Of a stretch of 64,000 bases of DNA, positions 26,329 through 35,720 are shown piece by piece (the stretch's first letter is position 1; each line of letters begins with the position of its first letter). The notes under the pieces were generated by a model. It searched no databases. It saw only the letters and a program-made list of their open reading frames with translations, and was not told the origin of the DNA. The DNA is taken from positions 248,001-312,000 of the forward strand of contig NZ_BMWT01000004.1 in NCBI RefSeq assembly GCF_014651375.1, in the 5' to 3' direction. A program made the position numbers and the translations under genes. This DNA is from Tateyamaria omphalii (GTDB lineage Bacteria > Pseudomonadota > Alphaproteobacteria > Rhodobacterales > Rhodobacteraceae).

Positions 26329-29300
26329 ATGACTGACGCCCGCCGATTCATCCACCTCCGCACCCATTCCGAATACTCCCTGCTTGAAGGGGCCATGCGC
26401 CTGAAAAAGCTGCCCGGACTGGTGCGTGACGCAGGTATGCCCGCCATCGCACTGACCGACACGAACAACATGTTCGCGGCGCTCGAATTCTCGGTGGGCA
26501 TGGCGGGGGCGGGGGTGCAGCCGATTATCGGGTGCCAAGTCGACCTGCAATACATGACGCCGCGCCCCGGCGAACGCCCGCGTGACCCCGCACCGCTGGT
26601 GCTGCTGGCCCAGACCGAGGCTGGCTATGAACACCTGATGAAGCTGAACTCGTGCCTTTATCTGCGCGACGGGTCAGAATTGCCTCATGTCACGGTCGAT
26701 GAACTGGCACGCCATGCGGCCGATGTGATTTGTTTGACCGGCGGTCCCGACGGCCCCGTCGGGATGCTGCTCCAAACCGGACAGACGCCCGCCGCGCAGG
26801 CGCTGATGGACCGGCTCAAAGAGATCTTTGGCGACCGTCTTTATGTCGAGTTGCAGCGCCACCCGGGCGAGGGCGGACAGCCCGAAGCCGAACGCCTGAC
26901 CGAACGGCCACTCATTGAAATGGCCTATGCCATGGACCTGCCGCTGGTCGCGACGAACGACGTCTATTTCCCCAAACCGGACATGTATGAAAGCCACGAC
27001 GCGCTGATCTGCATTGCCGAAGGGGCCTATGTCGACCAACAGGAACCACGCCGCCGCCTGACGGCCCAACACTATTTCAAAAGCCAGGCTGAAATGGTGA
27101 CGCTCTTTGCGGACCTGCCCGAGGCCATTGAAAACACGGTTGAAATTGCACAGCGTTGCGCCTTCATGGCCTATCGCCGTGATCCGATCCTGCCAAAGTT
27201 TGCGGATGACGAAGTGGAGGAACTGCGTCGTCAAGCCAATGAGGGCCTGCAAGAGCGGCTCAAGGTCATCCCGCATGCCACCAGCGAGGAAGAATACCAG
27301 AAACGCCTCGATTTCGAACTCGACATCATCGAAGGCATGGGCTTTCCCGGCTACTTCCTGATCGTTGCCGACTTCATCAAATGGGCCAAGGATCAGAACA
27401 TCCCGGTTGGCCCTGGCCGGGGGTCCGGTGCGGGCAGCCTTGTGGCCTACGCGCTCACGGTCACCGACCTCGACCCCCTCCGCTACGCGCTCCTCTTCGA
27501 ACGGTTCCTGAACCCCGAACGGGTCTCCATGCCCGACTTCGACATCGACTTCTGCATGGACCGGCGCGAGGAAGTGATCCGCTACGTGCAGGAGAAATAC
27601 GGCCGCGACAAGGTGGGTCAGATCATCACCTTCGGTGCGCTTCTGTCCAAGGCCGCTGTGCGCGACATCGGGCGCGTGCTGCAAATGCCCTACGGCCAGG
27701 TGGACCGGCTGTCCAAGCTGATCCCGGTCGAAGGGGTCAAGCCCGTCAGCATCGAAAAGGCGCTCAAGGACGAACCGCGCCTGCGCGAAGAGGCGCGGAA
27801 CGAAGAGGTCGTAGACCGGCTGCTGACCTACGGCCAGCAGGTCGAGGGTCTGCTCAGAAACGCATCCACCCACGCCGCCGGTGTGGTGATCGGGGACCGA
27901 CCGCTTGACGCGCTGGTGCCGCTCTACCAGGACCCGCGGTCCGATATGCCCGCAACCCAGTTCAACATGAAATGGGTCGAACAGGCGGGTCTGGTCAAAT
28001 TCGATTTCCTCGGCCTGAAAACCCTGACGGTGATCCAGAACGCGGTGGAACAAATTCTCGGCTCGGGCCGCAAGCTGCATATCGCCGCCGATGGTACCGA
28101 ACTCTATGTGCCCGCGGAAGGGATGGAGAATGACATCGGCGGTATCCCTTTGGATGATGAGCCGTCCTACAAGCTCTACGCTGCGGGCAAGACAGTCGCT
28201 GTGTTCCAGGTGGAAAGCTCGGGCATGATCGACGCGCTCAAGCGGATGAAGCCCGACTGTATCGAGGATATCATCGCCCTCGTGGCCCTCTACCGCCCCG
28301 GCCCGATGGAGAACATCCCGAAGTTCTGTGAGGTCAAGAACGGGCTGTCAGAACGCGACACCCTGCACCCGTCGATTGACCACATTCTGGACGAAACCCA
28401 AGGCATCATCGTCTACCAGGAACAGGTGATGCAGATCGCGCAGGAAATGGCGGGCTACAGCCTCGGCGGCGCCGACCTTCTCCGCCGCGCCATGGGTAAG
28501 AAAATCCAGGAAGCGATGGACGCCGAGCGCCCCAAATTCCTCGCCGGGTCCAAGGAAAACGGCGTGGACGAGGACAAGGCGCTGGAAGTTTGGCACTTGC
28601 TCGACAAGTTCGCCAACTACGGCTTCAACAAGTCCCACGCAGCCGCCTATGCGGTGGTCAGCTACCAGACGGCATGGCTCAAAGCGAACCACCCGGTCGA
28701 ATTCATGGCCGGTGTGATGAACTGCGATATTCACCTGACCGACAAGCTAGCCGTTTACTTCGAAGAGGTCCGCAAGGGCCTCGACCTGCCCTGGGTGCCG
28801 CCTTGCGTGAACCGCTCGGATGCGACGTTCAAGGTGGTCGACGGCGCGCTGGTCTACGCGCTGGGCGCGCTGAAAAACGTGGGCGTTGAGGCAATGCGGC
28901 TGGTGCAAGAGGCGCGAGAGAACAAACCCTTCGTCAACCTCTTCGACTTCGCTCGTCGCGTGGATTTGAAGAAGGTCGGCAAACGCCCCCTCGAAATGCT
29001 GGCCCGTGCAGGCGCCTTCGACCAACTCGACCCCAACCGCCGCCGCGTCTTCGATGCGCTGGATGCACTCAGCGCCTATTCGGCAGCGGTGCACGACCAG
29101 AAAAACTCCAACCAGGTCTCACTCTTTGGCGAAGCAGGCGACGATCTGCCCGAACCGCGCCTGATGCCGGTGGACGACTGGCTGCCCTCGGAACGGCTTG
29201 GCGAAGAACACAAGGCGGTGGGCTTCTACCTCTCCGGCCACCCGCTGGACGACTACATGGGCCCGCTGAAACGCAAGGGCATCCTCACGCTGGACGAGGT

Positions 29301-29829
29301 CACGGCAAAGGCCGAAAGCCAACCGCTGGTGGCCAAGCTGGCGGGGGTCGTGTCGGGCCTGCAAATCCGCAAATCCGCCCGCGGCAACCGCTTTGCCTTC
29401 TGTCAGATGTCCGACACGACTGGCGCGTTCGAGGTCACGCTGTTCTCTGAAAGCCTTGAGAAGGCGCAGGACCACCTCGAAACCAGCGCAAAAGTGATCG
29501 TCACGGTCGAGGCGACGATGGAATCCGACCAGCTCAAATTGCTGGGCCGATCGGTCGCAGCCATTGACACCGTCGTGGCCGATGTGGGCGGCATGGGGCT
29601 GCGCATCTTCGTCGAAGCACCAAACGCGCTTGCCTCGGTCGCAACCGTGCTCGAAGGGGCGGTGACAGCAGCCAAGGGCGCAGGGCGCGGTCCCATCACC
29701 GTCTGCCTCATGGATGACAGCCTGCCGGGCGAGGTCGAGATGGACCTGGGCACGGAATTCCCGGTCACGCCGCAGATCAAGGGGGCGATCAAATCGCTGT
29801 CGGGCGTGCTGGACGTGCAAGAGATGTAG
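26329..29829 (+). CDS. dnaE: DNA polymerase III subunit alpha
   Basis: A 1166-residue replicative polymerase of normal DnaE length. It has an N-terminal PHP domain (FIHLRTHSEYSLLEGAMR), the palm catalytic motif PDFDIDFCMDRR (about residues 402-413), the GPGRGSGAGSLVAYAL nucleotide-binding region, a helix-hairpin-helix tau/beta-binding area and a C-terminal OB fold. The chain KTLTVIQ and DEPSYKLYAAGKT match DnaE1 and not the error-prone DnaE2. The frame runs upstream to 26287, but the ATG at 26329 gives the conserved start MTDARRFIHL. A DnaA box precedes it. Confidence 0.96.
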   Translation: MTDARRFIHLRTHSEYSLLEGAMRLKKLPGLVRDAGMPAIALTDTNNMFAALEFSVGMAGAGVQPIIGCQVDLQYMTPRPGERPRDPAPLVLLAQTEAGYEHLMKLNSCLYLRDGSELPHVTVDELARHAADVICLTGGPDGPVGMLLQTGQTPAAQALMDRLKEIFGDRLYVELQRHPGEGGQPEAERLTERPLIEMAYAMDLPLVATNDVYFPKPDMYESHDALICIAEGAYVDQQEPRRRLTAQHYFKSQAEMVTLFADLPEAIENTVEIAQRCAFMAYRRDPILPKFADDEVEELRRQANEGLQERLKVIPHATSEEEYQKRLDFELDIIEGMGFPGYFLIVADFIKWAKDQNIPVGPGRGSGAGSLVAYALTVTDLDPLRYALLFERFLNPERVSMPDFDIDFCMDRREEVIRYVQEKYGRDKVGQIITFGALLSKAAVRDIGRVLQMPYGQVDRLSKLIPVEGVKPVSIEKALKDEPRLREEARNEEVVDRLLTYGQQVEGLLRNASTHAAGVVIGDRPLDALVPLYQDPRSDMPATQFNMKWVEQAGLVKFDFLGLKTLTVIQNAVEQILGSGRKLHIAADGTELYVPAEGMENDIGGIPLDDEPSYKLYAAGKTVAVFQVESSGMIDALKRMKPDCIEDIIALVALYRPGPMENIPKFCEVKNGLSERDTLHPSIDHILDETQGIIVYQEQVMQIAQEMAGYSLGGADLLRRAMGKKIQEAMDAERPKFLAGSKENGVDEDKALEVWHLLDKFANYGFNKSHAAAYAVVSYQTAWLKANHPVEFMAGVMNCDIHLTDKLAVYFEEVRKGLDLPWVPPCVNRSDATFKVVDGALVYALGALKNVGVEAMRLVQEARENKPFVNLFDFARRVDLKKVGKRPLEMLARAGAFDQLDPNRRRVFDALDALSAYSAAVHDQKNSNQVSLFGEAGDDLPEPRLMPVDDWLPSERLGEEHKAVGFYLSGHPLDDYMGPLKRKGILTLDEVTAKAESQPLVAKLAGVVSGLQIRKSARGNRFAFCQMSDTTGAFEVTLFSESLEKAQDHLETSAKVIVTVEATMESDQLKLLGRSVAAIDTVVADVGGMGLRIFVEAPNALASVATVLEGAVTAAKGAGRGPITVCLMDDSLPGEVEMDLGTEFPVTPQIKGAIKSLSGVLDVQEM

Positions 29830-29921
29830 GCGACGCTCCGCCCGCATCGCTGGACCTGAAGCGCTCTTATCGTTAATGACGTATCCGGGACGCTTAAAAT
29901 CTGTGGGAGGAGACGCAAGTG

Positions 29922-30947
29922 ATGCGACTGGCGACGGCATGCCTCATGCTGCTTGCGATTGCCGCCTGTGGCGATCCCTTGCGCGGTATTGAACGGGTGT
30001 CCGAAGGGGCGACGCTGCCGGCAGAACCGGGCAACAGCGCGCTGCCCTCCGCAGAAGAGCTTGCCCGCGAAGGCCCTGTTCTGGCCGATCTTCTGAATGA
30101 CGCAAACGCCGAGGTGCCTGCGGACGACGCACAAATAGACCCCGCACCCTTGGGTGCCGAGGCGCCGGACATTGCAGCCATCATCCCGCCGCAAGCAGAC
30201 ACGGCACCCGTGGAGCAGAGCCAACAAGCGCCACGCGCCTCCGGCGGCCTTCTGGGCTGGCTGAGGATTGCAAGACAGGCTGATACACCTCTGAATGCAA
30301 ACGCAGTACAGGCGTCTGCCACCCCGCAAAACGTGGAAGCCGCACTTCCTGCCAAAGCCGAAGATATCCCGGCAGCACAAATCCCGGCTCTGGTCGAGCC
30401 AGAAAAACGGCGCGGGCTGTTCGGCCGGCCTCGCAGGTCAACCGCCCGCGATGCGAGTGTCATCGACGTCGGCCCCGGCATGACGGTCCCCTTTGGGCAG
30501 ATCGCCCGGGTCTGCAATGCTCACCCTGCCAAAACGGCCCAAATGGTGGACAAGGCCGCGCGCAAAGGGCGCGGGTACACGCTCTATGATACGGCCCCGG
30601 ATAGCACTGCCCCGAGAACCTTCTATGTCACCGGGTTTTCCGACAACTGCCCGCGCCAGTTCACAGCGGCCCTTGCGCTGTTTGGCGATCCGGCGTTCCA
30701 CGAACAACTGCGCTATGGCCTGCCGGCCGAAGAATACCCCTATTCCACAACTGACAAGGCATACGAGCAGCTCAAACGCCGTGTGTGCAATGTGGGCCGC
30801 AACAAGCCTTGCGGGGATCGGATCAGCCGATTGTCACGCAACACGACTTTCATCAGCGCCTACGAGAATTTCACCGACAACGGGCGCTGGGCGGACATGT
30901 TGCTGCACGACGGGGCCGTTCTGGCCACCGCTCTTAAAACACCCTGA
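29922..30947 (+). CDS. Predicted lipoprotein of unknown function
   Basis: A 341-residue protein with signal segment MRLATACLMLLAIAAC, whose Cys16 fits a lipobox (AIAAC). The first 190 residues are low-complexity, rich in Ala, Pro and Glu. The C-terminal half (from about DVGPGMTVPFGQIARVC) is compact, with several cysteines (ARVCNAHP, SDNCPRQF, RRVCNVGRNKPCGDR), suggesting a disulfide-stabilised periplasmic domain. I do not recognise a named family, but such proteins look conserved in roseobacters. A strong GGAGGAGA lies upstream; a GTG three bases before the ATG is equally possible as start. Confidence 0.75.
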   Translation: MRLATACLMLLAIAACGDPLRGIERVSEGATLPAEPGNSALPSAEELAREGPVLADLLNDANAEVPADDAQIDPAPLGAEAPDIAAIIPPQADTAPVEQSQQAPRASGGLLGWLRIARQADTPLNANAVQASATPQNVEAALPAKAEDIPAAQIPALVEPEKRRGLFGRPRRSTARDASVIDVGPGMTVPFGQIARVCNAHPAKTAQMVDKAARKGRGYTLYDTAPDSTAPRTFYVTGFSDNCPRQFTAALALFGDPAFHEQLRYGLPAEEYPYSTTDKAYEQLKRRVCNVGRNKPCGDRISRLSRNTTFISAYENFTDNGRWADMLLHDGAVLATALKTP

Positions 30948-30970
30948 CAGCGGCGCATCTGGCCACCCGA

Positions 30971-31214
30971 CCCTTCGGGGAGGATTTTTTTGAACAAAGA
31001 ATATGGACCGGCCGTACGTTAGGTCTAGCGCCCGCGCTGCGCAATGCCGCAAAAAAAGGACGGGGTCCAGCCCTTGACCCGCGTGGACCAAGGGCCTTCT
31101 CCGTTCACTCCGGTTCGCATCCCTGCTCCCGAAGCGTGGTCAGTCAAACGCGTCAACCTTAATAGTTTGTGAACGGGTTCACTTCTCTGTTCAAAAAAAT
31201 CCTCCCCGAAGGGC
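30971..31214. repeat. Inverted pair of the hairpin/T-tract repeat flanking a 180-bp spacer
   Basis: A 31-bp unit at 30971-31001 (CCCTTCGGGGAGG, T7, GAACAAAGAA) recurs inverted at 31182-31214 with a single mismatch (GAACAGAGAA). The 180 bp between contain no supported gene. The pair fills the gap between the lipoprotein gene (+) and slyX (-), whose transcripts converge here. It may be a bidirectional terminator pair or a small non-autonomous element with terminal inverted repeats. Confidence 0.55.
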
Positions 31215-31237
31215 CGATCTCAAGCAGGCCGACCGGA

Positions 31238-31432
31238 TCAATAATGTGGCGGCCGCTCATCGCCGATGATCACACCACCACCGCCATCTGCCTCGCGCTG
31301 CGCTTCGCGCTCCATCAGCATCTGCACCCGGCGCGTCAGCAGGGCAATCTCGGTCTCCTGCCGCGCCACCACGTCCGACAGCTCGTCCACCGTGCGCTGC
31401 AAATGCGCGATCTGTTCTTCCAGCTTTTCCAT
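31238..31432 (-). CDS. slyX: SlyX family protein
   Basis: A 64-residue protein predicted to be largely coiled coil ([22 protein letters not shown] and the following helix), ending with the C-terminal PPHY that is typical of SlyX. Its function is not established. The ATG at 31432 has AGGAG six bases upstream, which decides the start over an in-frame codon 18 bp earlier. It is divergent from hisS. Confidence 0.85.
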   Translation of the reverse strand: MEKLEEQIAHLQRTVDELSDVVARQETEIALLTRRVQMLMEREAQREADGGGGVIIGDERPPHY

Positions 31433-31518
31433 TCCACTCTCCTGCCATCTCACGCCCCGCTTGCCCAGCCCCCATGCCTGCGGTATCCCGCGCCCGAACC
31501 CAAACCCGGAGCGCCACC

Positions 31519-33135
31519 ATGGCCAAGCCCAAGAAAACTCCCCGCCCCAAGGCTCAAACGCCCAAGGGGTTCCGCGACTATTTCGGCACGGACGTTACCG
31601 ACCGCGCCGAAATGCTGCAAAAGATCGCCGGGGTGTATCATCGCTACGGGTTTGACGCGCTCGAATCCAGTGCTGTGGAAACGGTTGAGGCGCTTGGCAA
31701 GTTCCTGCCTGACGTGGACCGTCCAAACGAAGGCGTTTTTGCCTGGCAGGAGGAAGACGGCGACTGGCTCGCTCTGCGCTACGACATGACGGCCCCGCTG
31801 GCGCGCGTCTATGCCCAGCACCGCAACGACCTGCCAAACCCCTATCGCCGCTACGCGATGGGCCCGGTCTGGCGCAATGAAAAGCCTGGGCCGGGGCGGT
31901 TTCGCCAGTTTTATCAATGTGATGCAGACACGGTGGGCACCGCCTCCATGGCCGCAGATGCCGAGATTTGCGCGATGCTCTCCGACACGCTCGAAGCCGT
32001 GGGTATCCAGCGCGGCGATTACGTGATCCGTATCAACAACCGCAAGGTTCTGAACGGCGTGATGGAAGTCGCGGGCCTCGCCGGTGACGACAAGGAAGCC
32101 GAACGCGGTATCGTCCTGCGCGCGATTGACAAGCTCGACCGGCTCGGGCCGGACGGTGTGCGCGCGCTATTGGGTGATGGGCGCAAAGACGAGAGTGGGG
32201 ATGTCACCGAAGGTGCGCGGTTGAATGAAAAACAGATCGAAACCGTAATGGCGTTTGTGCAAGCGAAGTCTACGGTAGAGAGAAATTTGGCTCGTAGCGC
32301 CCAAGACGTCGAGGATTTCGATACGTCATACGCATTCAAAGCGCGAAAGGCCGTCAGTTGGGGGCAAGGTTCCAACCGTTTGGAGACAGAAGAGGCTTGG
32401 CAAGCCGGCGACATATGGAACTCAGCAGTAATCCAAGAACTGGATTACCTCGTCAAAGGCTCTGAAATCGGTCAACGCGGCGTTCGTGAACTTCTGGAAA
32501 TAACAAGTTTGCTGTTTAACTCTGGATATTACTCCGACCGCATCGTCATCGACCCCTCCGTCGTCCGGGGCTTGGGCTACTACACCGGCCCCGTTTACGA
32601 GGCGGAACTCACCTTCGACGTCCAGAACGAAAAGGGCCAGACGGTCCAGTTTGGCTCCGTCGCGGGCGGGGGGCGCTACGATGACCTCGTAAAACGCTTC
32701 ACCGGCCAAGAGGTTCCCGCCACCGGCGTCTCCATCGGCGTCGACCGGCTGCTCGCCGCCCTACGCGCTACCAACCGCATCGGCACGACCGAACAAGGTC
32801 CTGTCGTCGTCACCGTCATGGACCGCGACCGCATGGCCGACTACCAGCAGATGGTGGCCGAACTGCGCAGCGCGGGCATCCGGGCCGAGGTCTACCTCGG
32901 CAACCCGAAGAACTTCGGCAACCAGCTCAAATATGCGGACAAGCGCAACGCCCCCATCGCCATCATCGAAGGCGGGGACGAAAAAGAGCGTGGCGTGGTG
33001 CAGATCAAGGACCTCTACCTCGGCGCCAAGATCGCCGAGACGGCAACGCATGAGGAATGGGCCGAAAACCCCAGCCAGTTCGAAGTGCCCCGCGACCAGA
33101 TGCTGGCAAAGGTGCAGGAGATCCTGAACCAATGA
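31519..33135 (+). CDS. hisS: Histidyl-tRNA synthetase
   Basis: A 538-residue class II aminoacyl-tRNA synthetase that charges tRNA-His. Visible parts are the N-terminal TPKGFRDYF, motif 2 ([21 protein letters not shown]), the histidine-binding loop [13 protein letters not shown], motif 3 ([13 protein letters not shown]) and the anticodon-binding domain at the C-terminus. Residues about 236-336 (bases about 32226-32525) have visibly lower GC and different codon choice than the flanks and include roughly 40 residues more than I expect for this insertion domain; all catalytic motifs lie outside. The stop overlaps hisZ by four bases (ATGA). Confidence 0.95.
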   Translation: MAKPKKTPRPKAQTPKGFRDYFGTDVTDRAEMLQKIAGVYHRYGFDALESSAVETVEALGKFLPDVDRPNEGVFAWQEEDGDWLALRYDMTAPLARVYAQHRNDLPNPYRRYAMGPVWRNEKPGPGRFRQFYQCDADTVGTASMAADAEICAMLSDTLEAVGIQRGDYVIRINNRKVLNGVMEVAGLAGDDKEAERGIVLRAIDKLDRLGPDGVRALLGDGRKDESGDVTEGARLNEKQIETVMAFVQAKSTVERNLARSAQDVEDFDTSYAFKARKAVSWGQGSNRLETEEAWQAGDIWNSAVIQELDYLVKGSEIGQRGVRELLEITSLLFNSGYYSDRIVIDPSVVRGLGYYTGPVYEAELTFDVQNEKGQTVQFGSVAGGGRYDDLVKRFTGQEVPATGVSIGVDRLLAALRATNRIGTTEQGPVVVTVMDRDRMADYQQMVAELRSAGIRAEVYLGNPKNFGNQLKYADKRNAPIAIIEGGDEKERGVVQIKDLYLGAKIAETATHEEWAENPSQFEVPRDQMLAKVQEILNQ

Positions 33136-34202
33136 CGCAAGCACGCCAGCGGGCCTATGCCCTGCGCGACAGCTTTGTCGCGGCGGGTGCACAGGCCGTG
33201 GAACCCCCCATCCTGCAACCGGCCGACCTGCTACTCGACCTTTATGGAGAGGATATCCGCGCGCGCGCCTACGTCACCTCCGATGCATTGCGCGGTGAAC
33301 AGATGCTGCGCCCGGATTTCACTGTTCCGGTGGTCCAGATGCACATGGCAAACGGTGCCGAACCCGCACGCTATACCTATGCGGGTGAGGTCTTCCGACG
33401 GCAGGAGGAAGACCCGGACCGGGCCAATGAATTCCTGCAAGTGGGCTACGAGGTGTTTGACCGCACCGACCCGGCCGCCGCTGATGCCGAAGTGTTCGCC
33501 CTGATTGCGGATGCCGTCAGCACTCTGTCCTTGCGCGCCGCGACAGGTGACATTGGCGTGCTCATGGCAGCTGTGGACGGTCTTGATACCTCCGAACGGC
33601 GCAAGGCCGCCCTGCGCCGCCACATCTGGCGCCCGCGCCGGTTCCGCGCCCTCCTTGATCGGTTCTCAGGACGGTCCGAGATGCCCGAGACGCGCGCCAA
33701 CCTGCTCGCAAACAAGTTAACGTCCACGGCCCCCCTGACCGGCCTGCGCAGCCAGTCGGAAATTGACGCGCGGATCGCTGCATTGCACGCGGACTCCGCA
33801 GAGCCGCCCCTGTCCGGTGCACAGATGGACAGCCTCGATGCGCTCCTGAATGTGCGTGAAACGCTGCCCTTCGCACTTGCGCAGATGCACACACTCTGCG
33901 TCGACCTGCCCGCTATCCGTCCAGCGGTCAAACGTATCGACGCGCGGGCCGAGGCGCTCAGCGCGCGCGGCGTCGACGTGGACAACCTCGAATTCGAAGC
34001 CAGCTTCGGACGCACCTCGATGGAATATTACGACGGCTTCGTGTTTGGCTTTTACGCGGAACAGCGCCCCGACCTGCCGCCCATCGCCTCCGGCGGGCGC
34101 TACGACGCGCTGACCCGCCGCCTTGGCGCGGGCCAGGAAATCCCGGCAGTGGGGGCCGTCATCCGCCCCGGCCTTCTGGTCGGATTGGAGGCGATGCCAT
34201 GA
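33132..34202 (+). CDS. hisZ: ATP phosphoribosyltransferase regulatory subunit
   Basis: A 356-residue HisRS-like paralogue lacking synthetase activity. It has the class II core ([34 protein letters not shown]) and a C-terminal [14 protein letters not shown], but no anticodon-binding domain. HisZ assembles with short-form HisG, confers histidine feedback and is required for the first step of histidine biosynthesis in such organisms. The short HisG downstream, overlapping by four bases, confirms the pairing. Confidence 0.93.
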   Translation: MTQARQRAYALRDSFVAAGAQAVEPPILQPADLLLDLYGEDIRARAYVTSDALRGEQMLRPDFTVPVVQMHMANGAEPARYTYAGEVFRRQEEDPDRANEFLQVGYEVFDRTDPAAADAEVFALIADAVSTLSLRAATGDIGVLMAAVDGLDTSERRKAALRRHIWRPRRFRALLDRFSGRSEMPETRANLLANKLTSTAPLTGLRSQSEIDARIAALHADSAEPPLSGAQMDSLDALLNVRETLPFALAQMHTLCVDLPAIRPAVKRIDARAEALSARGVDVDNLEFEASFGRTSMEYYDGFVFGFYAEQRPDLPPIASGGRYDALTRRLGAGQEIPAVGAVIRPGLLVGLEAMP

Positions 34203-34891
34203 TCAAGCTGGGTGTGCCGTCCAAGGGGCGGTTGATGGAAAAGACGTTCCAGTGGTTCGACAAGCGGGGCATCACGCTCAGCCGCACGGGATCGGATCGC
34301 GAATATGCGGGGGCTGTCGAAGGGATCGACGGTGTTGCGCTTGTCCTGCTGTCTGCCGGTGAAATGCCGCGTGAGCTGGCCGCTGGGCGCATCCACCTTG
34401 GGGCGACCGGCACCGACCTTGTGCATGAGAAACTTCCGCTCTGGGAACAGCAGGTCGAACCGATGGCCGAAATGGGTTTTGGCCACGCCGATCTGGTTCT
34501 GGCTGTGCCGCAGGCATGGATTGATGTGGACCTGACCGATGATCTGGATGCGGCTGCGGCTGCGTTCCGCGCGGCCCATGGGTTCCGCCTGCGCATCGCG
34601 ACCAAATATCACCGGCTGGTGCGGGACTTCCTGCGCGAGGCGGGCGTGGCTGACTATGCCCTTGTCGACAGCCAAGGTGCAACCGAAGGCACCGTGGCAA
34701 ACGAGACGGCAGAGGCGATTGCCGACATCACGTCCTCCGGGGACACGTTGCGCGCCAACCACCTCAAGATCCTGAGTGACGGTCTGATCCTCGCCAGCCA
34801 GGCGACATTGTGGCGGTCCCGCGTGGCCGAGGTGACGGATGCGGACCGCGGAGTACTGGCCACACTGCTGGACAGGCTTGGGGCCGACTAG
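34199..34891 (+). CDS. hisG: ATP phosphoribosyltransferase catalytic subunit (short form)
   Basis: A 230-residue HisG_S catalytic subunit. It begins [15 protein letters not shown], shows the PRPP-binding motif DSQGATEGTVANET and lacks the C-terminal allosteric domain of long HisG. It condenses ATP with PRPP to start histidine synthesis. The ATG overlaps the hisZ stop (ATGA), so hisS, hisZ and hisG are a translationally coupled run. Confidence 0.95.
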   Translation: MIKLGVPSKGRLMEKTFQWFDKRGITLSRTGSDREYAGAVEGIDGVALVLLSAGEMPRELAAGRIHLGATGTDLVHEKLPLWEQQVEPMAEMGFGHADLVLAVPQAWIDVDLTDDLDAAAAAFRAAHGFRLRIATKYHRLVRDFLREAGVADYALVDSQGATEGTVANETAEAIADITSSGDTLRANHLKILSDGLILASQATLWRSRVAEVTDADRGVLATLLDRLGAD

Positions 34892-34979
34892 GCGCCAATC
34901 TCTACCAATAGTGAACGCACCCGCGCAAAGGTTAACGGCGTGCGGGTGTTACCAATGTGTGAACGAATGCGCTGACGGC

Positions 34980-35090
34980 AAAATGCGCAGTTTGCGGATC
35001 AAAATGTGCAATTTGCCTGAAACGGCTCGAAACGGGCGATTTTGGCGGGCGCAAAATACGCAGTTTCCCATGCGAAATGTGCAGTTCTGA
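34980..35090. repeat. Four iteron-like repeats between hisG and DUF1489
   Basis: Four copies of a 14-18 bp motif with consensus AAATRYGCARTT start at 34980, 35001, 35053 and 35074. The members are AAAATGCGCAGTTTGC, AAAATGTGCAATTTGC, AAAATACGCAGTTTCC and GAAATGTGCAGTTCTG. Spacing within each pair is exactly 21 bp (two helical turns) and 52 bp separates the pairs. They sit between convergent genes, so they are not an ordinary promoter. Confidence 0.65.
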
Positions 35091-35108
35091 CAAATTCGGC
35101 GCCGAAAT

Positions 35109-35124
35109 CGCACCGCACGGTGCG
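35109..35124. terminator. Hairpin after hisG
   Basis: A perfect 7-bp stem CGCACCG-CA-CGGTGCG lies between the convergent hisG and DUF1489 genes. The following tract is TT-AAGC-TTT, so terminator strength is doubtful. Confidence 0.35.
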
Positions 35125-35137
35125 TTAAGCTTTCGCC

Positions 35138-35569
35138 TTAAAGAACCCCGATCTCGGCCAGTGCCCGGTTCAGTTCGACCGGCAGCGGGTCCTCGCGCTC
35201 ACGACCTTTTGGCAGGTCTGGCGGGGTGTCTTCGGGCTTCAGATAGCGCCACCCCTGGAAGGGGCGTTTCAGGGCAGATTGCACCCGGATCAACTCAGGA
35301 TCCGACACAATGGCGCAGCGGCGAATACCGTCGCTGCCAATTACTTCATCCAGCCGGATAATCCGCTGGCGACAGGTCAGAACACCTTTGACCACCCAGA
35401 AAATCGATCCACCGTTCAGGATTTCCTTTTCCCGCTTGGGCCACATACGTGTCACATGACGCGGGTAGCCATCGGTGGTCTGCGCACGCTTTGTGGACTG
35501 CCACGCAGCCAAACTTTCAAAGCTTTCGCTGCCCACGGACAATTTGATCAGGTTGATGTACTTATCCAC
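35138..35569 (-). CDS. DUF1489 family protein
   Basis: A 143-residue protein of the alphaproteobacterial DUF1489 family: KYINLIKLSVGSESFESLAAWQ at the start, then HVTRMWPKR, IFWVVKGVLTCRQRIIRLDEV and a C-terminal PFQGWRYLKPEDTPPDL. Function is unknown. I chose a GTG at 35569 because the family begins near (M/V)xKYINL; an ATG at 35602 would add 11 residues unlike the family. The start codon overlaps a perfect DnaA box. Confidence 0.82.
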   Translation of the reverse strand: MDKYINLIKLSVGSESFESLAAWQSTKRAQTTDGYPRHVTRMWPKREKEILNGGSIFWVVKGVLTCRQRIIRLDEVIGSDGIRRCAIVSDPELIRVQSALKRPFQGWRYLKPEDTPPDLPKGREREDPLPVELNRALAEIGVL

Positions 35570-35696
35570 AGAGTCGTCCCGTCGGTTATCCCCAACACAC
35601 ACCTTATATTGTAGTCTGGATCAGTCGGTATGCAACCTATGGGGTTTTGCGTTACGGTATGATACGTTCGTGGTCTTGCTGCGACATGACAGATTC
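35562..35696 (+). promoter_or_regulatory. nrdJ control region: DnaA boxes, NrdR-like boxes, GANTC sites
   Basis: Two DnaA-type boxes lie at 35562-35570 (TTATCCACA, perfect) and 35586-35594 (TTATCCCCA). Two NrdR-box-like 16-mers start at 35599 (ACACCTTATATTGTAG, 12 of 16 to the consensus as I recall it) and 35630 (10 of 16), with the 31-bp phasing expected for NrdR. CcrM GANTC sites are at 35571-35575 and 35692-35696. All precede the nrdJ ATG at 35721. Confidence 0.5.
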
Positions 35697-35720
35697 GCCT
35701 GACACCTTGGGGATGCTTTG

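Noticed and set aside
26674-28080. A 468-codon minus-strand frame inside dnaE
   Set aside because: Shadow of the polymerase gene; repetitive His/Val/Gly composition is typical of antisense reading.
32226-32525. A frameshift or broken gene in hisS
   Set aside because: The frame is continuous, and motif 2, the histidine loop and motif 3 lie intact on both sides.
34980-35600. A replication origin made of iterons and DnaA boxes
   Set aside because: No rep, parAB or hemE-type origin neighbours are present, and the DnaA boxes are better explained by the nrdJ promoter. Left as an open observation on the repeats only.
35570-35720. A cobalamin riboswitch upstream of the B12-dependent nrdJ
   Set aside because: The gap is too short and I see no B12-box sequence or matching stems.
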